DNA of 64,000 nucleotides from a virus. The notes under the pieces were generated by a model, which worked only from the letters and a program-made list of their open reading frames with translations, had not been told where the DNA came from and did no database searches. Positions 48,230 to 55,498 of this stretch are shown one piece after another. Both the position numbers and the translations under genes were made by a program. Position 1 is the stretch's first letter; the number at the start of each line of letters is the position of its first letter. Location of the stretch: the IMG/VR virus record IMGVR_UViG_3300011254_000489, positions 23,024 through 87,023 of that record, one strand, 5' to 3'.

Positions 48230-48583
48230 ATGGGTTGGGAAAATGTATTGAAGGTCTTTGGTGAGTATGGCTTTCCCGAAGGGGATGAGCGTAATGAGCA
48301 AACACGGAAAGCAAAAGAAAAATTTGCTAAAAACTCAATGGAAGTTTTGACAGGCCTTGCCTTTTCCTTAGAAACAATAGACGATTTAGAAGTAATAACG
48401 CAAAAACCTATTGGGTATCTTTTTGAAGAACTTGCTAAGTTATTAGAATTGAAAGCCGATTATTTAGAAGAAATTGCAGAAATTGAGGGAGATACTTTAT
48501 CTTCCCGAAGAGTAAGACCTAGTTTACAAGCATCCGAAAATAAAATGCGAGAATTGGCGAAAAAATTCCGAGCAAAATTTTGA
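48230..48583 (+). CDS. tagged virion-module protein, 117 residues
   Basis: The product starts MGWENVLKVFGEYGF and is helical throughout, with a coiled-coil-like segment (LFEELAKLLELKADYLEEIA). It overlaps the next frame's region by a few bases. Only the N-terminal tag links it to its neighbours. Confidence 0.5.
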   Translation: MGWENVLKVFGEYGFPEGDERNEQTRKAKEKFAKNSMEVLTGLAFSLETIDDLEVITQKPIGYLFEELAKLLELKADYLEEIAEIEGDTLSSRRVRPSLQASENKMRELAKKFRAKF

Positions 48584-48603
48584 GAAAAAAAGAGATGATT
48601 GAC

Positions 48604-49179
48604 ATGACATGGAAAGATATAATAAAAGCACAACTAGCGATTTTAGATAGAGAAGATGCTAGAGATTTAATGAGACAGTATCGGGGAAAACAGGCAAAGG
48701 CACTTGGAAAAAATATTGCTTTAATTCAACAGAACCTACCCGATGTAGTTAAAGAATTTAAAATAATGATGGATAATCCCGTTAAGGGCTATGATGGTAT
48801 TCCTTCATATAATACAGTTGATGCTACGGCAAATATAATTCTTGTTATTGATTACAAACAAATGAATTGGAATATTAACAGTAATAAATTTGGTGGCTAT
48901 GATGAATCTTATTATGGATTAGATAGTACACTAGAAGAATTATTCCGAGGGAATCCTTTATCTTTTCGGAATCCTTTATCATCCACTAGCGAAGGCGGGG
49001 TAAGAAACCGAAAAAGAAAAGACACCTTTACCGAGAAAGGAGAAATAGTATCCTACCAAAAAACCTTCCCGTTCAAAGTAGAGTTTGATGCGTCAAAACC
49101 AATGCTATTCGGTGCAGAAAAACTAATTGATTTTTTAGATGAGTTAGAAGATTTACTAGATAGGGAAGTTAGTCCTTGA
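48604..49179 (+). CDS. tagged virion-module protein, 191 residues
   Basis: ATG 48604 is preferred because the tag MTWKDIIKAQLA starts there and GAGATGATTG lies before it. The centre contains ANIILVIDYKQMNW and a compact beta domain ends FPFKVEFDASKPM. No family is recognised; a virion component is inferred from context. Confidence 0.5.
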   Translation: MTWKDIIKAQLAILDREDARDLMRQYRGKQAKALGKNIALIQQNLPDVVKEFKIMMDNPVKGYDGIPSYNTVDATANIILVIDYKQMNWNINSNKFGGYDESYYGLDSTLEELFRGNPLSFRNPLSSTSEGGVRNRKRKDTFTEKGEIVSYQKTFPFKVEFDASKPMLFGAEKLIDFLDELEDLLDREVSP

Positions 49180-49193
49180 GAAAGGTGATTATT

Positions 49194-49451
49194 ATGACAT
49201 GGAAAGATGGAATTAAAAAAGAAGCGGCGGATTTTTCAAGAGGAATGGAAGCGGCAAAAAGCCTTGCTAAAAACCACGACCATGCCTCATGGTTTCAAGT
49301 TGAAAATGACGATGAGTTTATGGCGAAATTACAGAAGCGTTTTGATGAATCCTATGAGAAATACGGTGGGCAGGACATTAATGTTCGTGTTTTGATTAGG
49401 AGTATAGGGCAACTTAATGGTGCTTTTTTACATCTAACAGAGGATGAGTAA
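49194..49451 (+). CDS. tagged virion-module protein, 85 residues
   Basis: ATG follows AAAGGTGATTATT. The product starts MTWKDGIKKEAADFS and is helical and charged (MAKLQKRFDESYEKYGG). The leader and first codons closely match those of the next gene, as if copied. Confidence 0.5.
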   Translation: MTWKDGIKKEAADFSRGMEAAKSLAKNHDHASWFQVENDDEFMAKLQKRFDESYEKYGGQDINVRVLIRSIGQLNGAFLHLTEDE

Positions 49452-49453
49452 TT

Positions 49454-49765
49454 ATGACATGGAAAGATGAAATTAGGAAAAACATATTTGAAAAAGACCC
49501 CGAAGACATGACTGCTTTTATGAATGTCAGTCCTCGGATGAAGCAAGAGGCTAAAAAGAAACAAGATAGCCTAAAAAGTGGTTTTAAAAACAATCAAGAA
49601 AACTATGAGACGGTTTTAGAAGCAATTGAGCGATTAATGGGATTAAAGGATTCAATTACTAGAGGTATGAAAGAATCTGAAGATGAGCAAATCAATGAAG
49701 ATGAGATGAGAAAAATTGCTATGGCTCTCAATAAAGCGGCTCAACAGTTAGAATCTTACTACTGA
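49454..49765 (+). CDS. tagged virion-module protein, 103 residues
   Basis: The product starts MTWKDEIRKNIFEKDPED. The rest is a helical protein with SPRMKQEAKKKQDSLKSG and a long C-terminal helix. It is separated from the upstream stop by only two bases (taATTATG). No family is recognised. Confidence 0.5.
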   Translation: MTWKDEIRKNIFEKDPEDMTAFMNVSPRMKQEAKKKQDSLKSGFKNNQENYETVLEAIERLMGLKDSITRGMKESEDEQINEDEMRKIAMALNKAAQQLESYY

Positions 49766-49780
49766 AAAAAGGTGATTATT

Positions 49781-49888
49781 ATGACTAATCAAGAGATAGG
49801 CGAAGCAACTGAAGATATTCGGGACTTTTTGGAACTTACAGAATCGGAGTGGAAGAGTTATTTTAATCGTTCTCAAGCAGGTAAGTGA
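49781..49888 (+). CDS. 35-residue mini-protein
   Basis: ATG follows AAAGGTGATTATT, the same leader as 49194-49451. The product MTNQEIGEATEDIRDFLELT plus ESEWKSYFNRSQAGK lacks the tag. It may be a small assembly factor or a leader peptide. Confidence 0.45.
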   Translation: MTNQEIGEATEDIRDFLELTESEWKSYFNRSQAGK

Positions 49889-49897
49889 GATATTCTT

Positions 49898-50857
49898 ATG
49901 TTTCAAATTTTCTTTGCCGTAGGTAGCCAGCCGTTTAAAAATTTAGGCAGTGTTGATTATCTAACTCGTAATAGAGCCAAAACCGCCCTACACCATTTTT
50001 GGGGTATCGTTGAAGGTGATGATGAGAAGGGTGAATTACTAGGAGGCGAAGTACCTGTGCGATATGAGATTAGGGAAAAGAAGTCCGAAGATAAGTGGAA
50101 GGATATACTCAAGCGTCGGAGGGTAGAAGACCCTAGAGCAAGGAGCAAGCGTAATGAGACTACTAACTTTAGAATGTCCAAGCCCGCTATTGCAACTAAA
50201 GAAGAAATAGCGGAGAGAGAATACGATAGAAAGAGGCAATTTGCCCCTTCTGTTTCTAAAGAAGTAATACTAGCCCTTGTTGATAGGTACTCTTCCGCCC
50301 TTATTTTTTCAGTAGTCAAGGAAGAAACTTTGCCTATAATAGAAAAATACACTGATATGGATAAGGGCTATGACGACGATTACAGTAAAGATGGATTGGA
50401 ATATTTTGAAAACCTCTTCAAAAGGGGTAGTGGTTCTCCGACTGAGATTTTTAAAGAAATTAAATCATTAAATGATAAAGACTATCGTTTATTTTTAAAT
50501 GAGTTACAGAAAGAATTCAAAAATATTCGCAATTTATCGGTTTACAGGGGTTCGGAAGAAGACTATGAAACGGGTGCTAATCTTGGTTCAAAGGGTAGAC
50601 GCTCCGAAAGCAGTACTTGGCCTAACACTTTTAGATTTCTGTTGAAGGAGGATGAGACTTTCATCAACGGTTCGTCATACGAGACTGCTGATGAGTATTG
50701 GGAAGATAGAGGAATAACGGCTGATAAATTTTTGGCTGAATTAACTCCTGCTTTGAATAAGGCCAAATCTTCTTTACAGGGTAGGGGTTTATTTAATACT
50801 GCTAAGAAAGTATTTGGAGATTACAGTAGAAAGATAGTTAGGGGTGAGAAAAAGTGA
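49898..50857 (+). CDS. virion-module protein with internal tag-like motif
   Basis: The 319-residue product starts MFQIFFAVGSQPFKNLGS and carries the tag-like motif KWKDILKRRRVEDPRARS near residues 66-83, inside the protein rather than at its start. The rest is helical with a possible catalytic-like part LSVYRGSEEDYETGANLGSK near 210, which resembles the R-S-E layout of ADP-ribosyltransferases, but I cannot confirm it. No clear family. Confidence 0.45.
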   Translation: MFQIFFAVGSQPFKNLGSVDYLTRNRAKTALHHFWGIVEGDDEKGELLGGEVPVRYEIREKKSEDKWKDILKRRRVEDPRARSKRNETTNFRMSKPAIATKEEIAEREYDRKRQFAPSVSKEVILALVDRYSSALIFSVVKEETLPIIEKYTDMDKGYDDDYSKDGLEYFENLFKRGSGSPTEIFKEIKSLNDKDYRLFLNELQKEFKNIRNLSVYRGSEEDYETGANLGSKGRRSESSTWPNTFRFLLKEDETFINGSSYETADEYWEDRGITADKFLAELTPALNKAKSSLQGRGLFNTAKKVFGDYSRKIVRGEKK

Positions 50858-51033
50858 GTTGGACTGATTTAGTTAAATATAGTGATAGGGAAGTTGCTTC
50901 TAAAATACAACAGACGGGTTTTTGTTCTCGTTGTAAGCGAAAGGTTAGAAAATATACAAAATGTCCTTTATCTTTACCTTCTCCTTCTACAGGTGTGAAG
51001 CCGGATTGTCCTATGAGGGAGGAAAAAACATGA
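50854..51033 (+). CDS. tagged 59-residue zinc-knuckle protein
   Basis: GTG start overlaps the upstream stop (GTGA). The product begins MSWTDLVKYSDREVA and then has CSRC near 24, C37 and C52, a possible zinc site with basic linker KRKVRKYTK. The stop overlaps the next ATG. Confidence 0.5.
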   Translation: MSWTDLVKYSDREVASKIQQTGFCSRCKRKVRKYTKCPLSLPSPSTGVKPDCPMREEKT

Positions 51034-51266
51034 GTTGGAAAGATGATTTGACGCGTGATGGTATAACTGCGGAAATGAAGAGGCAACTTTTTGATATTTT
51101 GGCTAATCAGCCGGAAATTACTCTTAGGGGTATTGAAGAAGGCCTCTATAATCGTGGTTATCAAAGAGTAAACAGGAAAAAAATTAGGAAATTTATGATG
51201 AGTTCTCCAAAAGTGCGATTTAACAAGAAATATAATGACACTAGTACCTATTCATTGGAGAAGTGA
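51030..51266 (+). CDS. tagged winged-helix-like protein, 78 residues
   Basis: ATG follows GAGGGAGGAAAAAAC. The product starts MSWKDDLTRDGITAEMKRQL and continues with a helix-turn-helix (TLRGIEEGLYNRGYQRVNRK) and a wing ending TSTYSLEK. A DNA-binding virion or packaging factor is possible. Confidence 0.5.
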   Translation: MSWKDDLTRDGITAEMKRQLFDILANQPEITLRGIEEGLYNRGYQRVNRKKIRKFMMSSPKVRFNKKYNDTSTYSLEK

Positions 51267-51271
51267 ATAGA

Positions 51272-51736
51272 ATGTGGTTTGATATTATTAAATCGGTTGA
51301 AATTTTGACCGAAAATTCGGCTAGCAAGATGTTAGACGGGTTTAAGACTGCGGTTGAGAAGGGTTATCCTGCAATTATTACTCCTTTGTCTCTTGTTGCT
51401 AAGATTCAAGATGGCGAATTGGCCGCTTTTACCTCTTTTAACGATATGGGCGAGTTTTTCTTTGTTGGAAATAGTTTAACTAATCCAAAATACAAGGGTC
51501 GGGGCTATTTTACTCAAATTTTGTCTTCTAGAGACGATTATACTAAGGGGAAGCCTAGAATTACTTTGCTAAATCCTTTAGATTCTAAGTCTAGGAGTAT
51601 TGTTAGGGCGGTTGTTACCAAAAAGGGTGGTAAGGAAGTGACTTCTTATGCTGATGTTCAAGATATTATGGATGAGCAGACCTACAAAGGGATGAAAAGC
51701 ACTAATTTAGATATGTTTAGGTACAAGGTGATTTGA
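51272..51736 (+). CDS. tagged GNAT-acetyltransferase-like protein
   Basis: ATG 51272 follows GGAGAAGTGAATAG and gives the tag variant MWFDIIKSVEIL. The 154-residue product has FFFVGNSLTNPKYKGRGYFT near 66-85, close to the GNAT motif A (strand then a K-x-x-GRGxF turn). The remainder is alpha/beta. It may modify virion or host proteins; activity is not certain. Confidence 0.5.
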   Translation: MWFDIIKSVEILTENSASKMLDGFKTAVEKGYPAIITPLSLVAKIQDGELAAFTSFNDMGEFFFVGNSLTNPKYKGRGYFTQILSSRDDYTKGKPRITLLNPLDSKSRSIVRAVVTKKGGKEVTSYADVQDIMDEQTYKGMKSTNLDMFRYKVI

Positions 51737-51927
51737 TGACATGGAAAAATATACTCAAAATTAGTACCGAAGAGGCAATTCAAGATGCTGAGAGGTATGC
51801 AGACTCCGAAGATACTGAAATGGAAAAGGTAGCAGGGGCGGTAACTACATCAAGTGCGGCCCATTCCCTTCTATTTAGGCCGACCTTTGGCGGTAAGCGA
51901 AGGAAGCGCAAAAAGAAGGAGGATTGA
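51736..51927 (+). CDS. tagged 63-residue protein with basic tail
   Basis: ATG overlaps the upstream TGA and follows AAGGTGATTTG. The product starts MTWKNILKISTEEAIQDAER, then YADSEDTEMEK, and ends with the basic tail GGKRRKRKKKED. Its first 30 residues resemble those of 52915-53376 (ILKIS, DAER[FY]AD, ED). The basic tail could bind DNA or the capsid interior. Confidence 0.5.
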   Translation: MTWKNILKISTEEAIQDAERYADSEDTEMEKVAGAVTTSSAAHSLLFRPTFGGKRRKRKKKED

Positions 51928-51929
51928 TT

Positions 51930-52913
51930 ATGCCTAAAGATGTAAAAAAGGTCACTGCTAAGGTTGGAGATGCCGTTCTTACTACTAAGGCGGGCATTAT
52001 TACCTTTCCTAAAAAGTTCACTGCTTGGGAGAGAAAGTGTCGTAGTTTAGGGCCGGATAAAGTTGGTGGTAAGACTCATCTTTTGGAGGCTTTGAAGCAA
52101 CATGGTGTTCCTACTAGACCTACTTCTCCTAATGCAGGTGGAGTAAAAGGGATGAAATTCACTTTGATGGAGATTAAAAAGGTGATAAAGAGTAGACCTA
52201 ATGGTATTTACTACGATAGTGATGTTGAAACCTTTCAAGAATTACTAGATGATTTAGATATTTACGGGGATGGAGGGCATTTAGACCCTGCTTCTATTCC
52301 TTTTACTACTTATCCTATGTCTAGAGGTAAGAGAATACCCGATGCTAAATCCAAACCCCTTTTCGGCCACTACATTGATGAATATTTTGCTTCAAAGTAC
52401 ACTACATCTGTTAAAGTTGAAGATGCTAAAGGTTGGAGTAGTAGGGCTAAAGATGGCTCGGCTAATCCTCCATTGAAACAGGCTATTTTTGGTGGGCCTC
52501 TATTTACTGAAAGTTTGAATGATATTTTGCAATTGGCTATCAAAGAGATAGGGAATATTGAATACAATATTGAGATTAAGACGGGGCGTTCTCCTGTTAG
52601 ATTAGTAAACATTCCTTCTTTTAGTTCAAAGTTAGCAGGTGCGATAAAATCTTCTTTAATTGATGGTGCTATTAGTGTCAAGGGTGTTAGAGGTAAAATG
52701 AATGGGATATTTTTCCCTATTAAGACTGAGAAGGAGGAATTATTCGTTGCTGATTATGCTAAGGCTAAAGGTATTGGTGGGACTTTTAGTTCTTTTAAGG
52801 TGAACATGACTCCTGCGGCAACCAAGAAATTAATTGAAACTTACATGGCTACTTCTAGGGCGCGCAAAGAGCGAGACATTGTGAAGTCTTGGGTAGAACT
52901 TTTGAGGGTTTGA
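51930..52913 (+). CDS. hypothetical virion-module protein, 327 residues
   Basis: ATG 51930 follows AAGGAGGATTGATT. The product (MPKDVKKVTAKVGDAVLTTK...) is basic and alpha/beta and has no tag. It includes the segment MNGIFFPIKTEKEELFVADY near 255. No family is recognised; a structural or protease-like role cannot be decided. Confidence 0.45.
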   Translation: MPKDVKKVTAKVGDAVLTTKAGIITFPKKFTAWERKCRSLGPDKVGGKTHLLEALKQHGVPTRPTSPNAGGVKGMKFTLMEIKKVIKSRPNGIYYDSDVETFQELLDDLDIYGDGGHLDPASIPFTTYPMSRGKRIPDAKSKPLFGHYIDEYFASKYTTSVKVEDAKGWSSRAKDGSANPPLKQAIFGGPLFTESLNDILQLAIKEIGNIEYNIEIKTGRSPVRLVNIPSFSSKLAGAIKSSLIDGAISVKGVRGKMNGIFFPIKTEKEELFVADYAKAKGIGGTFSSFKVNMTPAATKKLIETYMATSRARKERDIVKSWVELLRV

Positions 52914-52914
52914 T

Positions 52915-53376
52915 ATGAAGTGGGAAGACATTTTGAAGATTAGCGCAGGAGAAAGAAGCGATGCCGAAAGGTTCGCTGACCCCGAAGATTTGAGAATGGA
53001 TGATTCGGAAATGAGGGAGGTTGTTTTGGGCTATAGAAAGAGATTAAATTCTTTGATGAATAAGCCAAAGAAGATTGAAGAAACGCTAAATCGGGGGCGG
53101 CATAGTATTCCTCTTGTAGATGAGTTTTTGGAGCGTGAAGCGGAAGCCATAGTCGGTATGAATCTTGATTTCTTGGATGACAGGTTGAAGAGGATTGAAA
53201 ATGAAATGAACAGAGACTCGCCTAATATGTTTAAGTTGAAAAGAATGGTGAAGGCGTATGGAGAGGCTAAGAAAAATGCCTACAAGCCTGTTCGTGAACT
53301 TCTGCGAGAAAAGCAATATAGATTAAGTGAAGAACAAGAAAGATTGGCCGAGGAACGCCGAAAGAGATTTGAGTGA
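52915..53376 (+). CDS. tagged coiled-coil protein, 153 residues
   Basis: The product starts MKWEDILKISAGERSDAERF followed by ADPEDLRM, and continues as long helices ending in a coiled coil (LREKQYRLSEEQERLAEERR). The extended tag matches that of 51736-51927. It could be a scaffold-like or packaging protein, by inference. Confidence 0.5.
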   Translation: MKWEDILKISAGERSDAERFADPEDLRMDDSEMREVVLGYRKRLNSLMNKPKKIEETLNRGRHSIPLVDEFLEREAEAIVGMNLDFLDDRLKRIENEMNRDSPNMFKLKRMVKAYGEAKKNAYKPVRELLREKQYRLSEEQERLAEERRKRFE

Positions 53377-53385
53377 GGTATTGAT

Positions 53386-54039
53386 ATGAGAAGAAAAAGT
53401 TGCTCTTTTTGTCAGCATGAGAATGCTAAGGAGTTTGAACAACAGTTGGAAGACTGTGTTATTTCCTGTGATGATTTAGACCAACAGGAAAATTGGCGTA
53501 GTGGTACTGCGGCTCAACATCAAAGAAACCACATGGGGGATTATGTTACAAGTAGTAATCCTAAGTGTAATTTCTGTACTGACCCTCTAAGGAAACAATA
53601 TGAGGTTGGATTAACTGAGGGCAAGTTAGAAGTTTCTATTGTTGCAGATATTTTAGAGACTACTAAAAGTCAAATTCACCGACACATGAAGCATCATTTG
53701 GCTCCTATTGTTCAAGAGTCTGCCGCTACAATAATTGCTAAGAAGGAAGTTAATGAAGTTGATATGTTAGCCAATAACTTAGAAGTGTTGGATGGTAAAC
53801 TTACTGAGATTGCTTCAAGGGATGATTTAGATTCTAGGGAGTTAGATGCTTTGGTTAAGTTGGCTAGAGAGATTCGTGAGTCATTGAAATACATGATGGA
53901 GTTTAAGGGTAAGTTAATACACAAGAGACAGGACACAATAATTATTGCGCAGATGCAAATTGTCCAAGAAGTTTTGGCTCAAGGACACCCCGAAGTTTGG
54001 CTTGATGTAAAGAAGAAGATGCAGGAGAGATTACAATGA
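53386..54039 (+). CDS. zinc-finger/HTH protein, possible small terminase subunit
   Basis: The 217-residue product contains two similar units: CSFCQHENAKEF ending HQRNHMGDY, and CNFCTDPLRKQYEVG ending QIHRHMKHHLAPI. Each has a CxFC pair and an HxxxH or HxxxHH end, and the second carries a helix-turn-helix (EVSIVADILETTKSQ). The second half is helical. A two-part DNA-binding head plus helical body, located upstream of TerL, suggests a small terminase subunit; the identification is tentative. Confidence 0.5.
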   Translation: MRRKSCSFCQHENAKEFEQQLEDCVISCDDLDQQENWRSGTAAQHQRNHMGDYVTSSNPKCNFCTDPLRKQYEVGLTEGKLEVSIVADILETTKSQIHRHMKHHLAPIVQESAATIIAKKEVNEVDMLANNLEVLDGKLTEIASRDDLDSRELDALVKLAREIRESLKYMMEFKGKLIHKRQDTIIIAQMQIVQEVLAQGHPEVWLDVKKKMQERLQ

Positions 54040-54060
54040 GTTGGAAAGAAATATTGAAAA
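54019..54060 (+). repeat. duplicated ribosome-site-plus-tag DNA, copy 1
   Basis: The stretch ATGCAGGAGAGATTACA followed by ATGAGTTGGAAAG recurs at 54528-54569 with one mismatch in 41 bases, and partly at 54959-55000. It covers the end of the previous gene, the ribosome site, the start codon and the eight tag codons. So the start region of a tagged gene was copied as a unit. Confidence 0.75.
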
Positions 54061-54527
54061 GTGATGATGACCATAAAAAAGTATTACAGATGGCTAAAAA
54101 GGTTCTAAGGGACTTAGGATTAGATGAAAAGTTTGTTGATGATAAAGCGAGAGATTTAGCGAATAGTGAGAAGTTATTTGACCATATTTCTTTTAGTTCT
54201 AGTAGTGAAACCGAAGGAGAAATGTATTCTCAAGTAACAGAAGAATCACTTAAAGACATGATTATGGCTGATAAAGGATTTTATCTTCCTAATTTATTAA
54301 ATCAAGATGAAAGATTTATACAACGAAAGAAAGAAGATTGGGATGAAGGTGGGCATGAAATCTTAATGGAATTATATGAAGCAATAAAACAAGGGGCTTC
54401 TTTACCAAAGTGGGCGGTTGTTAAAGATGGTGAATTAGATGATAGGGCGACTAAAGAAAAATATATTAATGAAGCCACAAGAGATAGAACATCTAATTAT
54501 TATGTCTATTGGTCAATTAGAGATTAA
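54036..54527 (+). CDS. tagged virion-module protein, 163 residues
   Basis: The product starts MSWKEILKSDDDHKKVLQMA. It is an acidic protein with long helices (KKVLRDLGLDEKFVDDKARD) and an alpha/beta centre. Its leader is identical to that of 54545-54958, while the bodies are unrelated. No family is recognised. Confidence 0.5.
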   Translation: MSWKEILKSDDDHKKVLQMAKKVLRDLGLDEKFVDDKARDLANSEKLFDHISFSSSSETEGEMYSQVTEESLKDMIMADKGFYLPNLLNQDERFIQRKKEDWDEGGHEILMELYEAIKQGASLPKWAVVKDGELDDRATKEKYINEATRDRTSNYYVYWSIRD

Positions 54528-54569
54528 ATGCAGGAGAGATTACAATGAGTTGGAAAAAAATATTGAAAT
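54528..54569 (+). repeat. duplicated ribosome-site-plus-tag DNA, copy 2
   Basis: This copy matches 54019-54060 almost exactly but lies after a stop codon, so the part that encodes the end of the upstream protein in copy 1 is non-coding here. That indicates copy 1 as the source. Confidence 0.75.
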
Positions 54570-54958
54570 TAAGACCGATAGAGGATATACCCGATGAAAT
54601 GTATGATGATTCATATTCTTATCAAAATCCTAAAGAAATTGAGAGTTTGGTGAGAAGAAAACAAAAGAAGGGTGGACTACTTTGGTATATTGAAAAGGAT
54701 TTTGCACAAAACGCAAATGTGGCGGATTGGACTACTGATGAAGGAGTCAAAGCATGGGATACGATAGTTTCGGATTTGAAAAGAATTTACGATGATAATA
54801 ATTTGACACATAAGAACTACAAAAATGGAACTATTCTAGCGGGTAGAGAAGGCGTGGACAAATCTGTTTTTGCTATGATAATGAACCTAGACCCGAAGTT
54901 TGGTGCGCCTATAAGTGGTAGTCAATTTATGAGAGAAAATAAATTCCGAGGCTTTTGA
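54545..54958 (+). CDS. tagged virion-module protein, 137 residues
   Basis: The product starts MSWKKILKLRPIEDIPDEMY, then has IESLVRRKQKKGGLLWYIEK and DWTTDEGVKAWDTIVSDLKR, ending MRENKFRGF. It is alpha-helical with aromatic residues. No family is recognised; only the tag and leader connect it with its neighbours. Confidence 0.5.
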   Translation: MSWKKILKLRPIEDIPDEMYDDSYSYQNPKEIESLVRRKQKKGGLLWYIEKDFAQNANVADWTTDEGVKAWDTIVSDLKRIYDDNNLTHKNYKNGTILAGREGVDKSVFAMIMNLDPKFGAPISGSQFMRENKFRGF

Positions 54959-54974
54959 TACAAGAGAGATTACA

Positions 54975-55472
54975 ATGAGTTGGGAAGATATATTAAAACA
55001 AAAAACCTATGAGGTTTACATTAAAGACTATCGTAATGCTAAATCGTATCCTAATTGGACAAAGGTTAGTTTAAATATCGGCGGATATAAACAGAATGTT
55101 TTTTCTAGAGAAATAGCCAAGATGTTTTTTGAAGAAACTGCTTGGAATAAATCAATTATTAGAAATTATGGAAGACAACCCCTCCCTTCCATAGTTGAGG
55201 GAGATGAAAAGTCGGGGTATGTTGCTTCTTATATTATTGAAGCATACAGTCCCACACAACCCGATACGAGGTATGTTGATAAAAATGTTCTTTGGGAAAG
55301 TGGCCCTGTATTTGTTTACCAAATAGTTGAAAAAGGAGAGAAGCCTAGCGATTCTAATAGTCCCCCGTATAGTTTCAATTCTACCCTTAATGACATGAAA
55401 ACCAAAATTGAAAATTATGTAAGAATTGCTAAAAGATACGGTAATAAGAATAGTTGGAAGAGACTTGAATGA
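54975..55472 (+). CDS. tagged virion-module protein, 165 residues
   Basis: The product starts MSWEDILKQKTYEVYIKDYR and is beta-rich, with WTKVSLNIGGYKQNVFSREI and VFVYQIVEKGEKPSDSNSPP. Its leader AAGAGAGATTACA is a third, diverged copy of the repeated start region. No family is recognised. Confidence 0.5.
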   Translation: MSWEDILKQKTYEVYIKDYRNAKSYPNWTKVSLNIGGYKQNVFSREIAKMFFEETAWNKSIIRNYGRQPLPSIVEGDEKSGYVASYIIEAYSPTQPDTRYVDKNVLWESGPVFVYQIVEKGEKPSDSNSPPYSFNSTLNDMKTKIENYVRIAKRYGNKNSWKRLE

Positions 55473-55498
55473 TTATTAGCGATTGTTAAGGTGATTAA

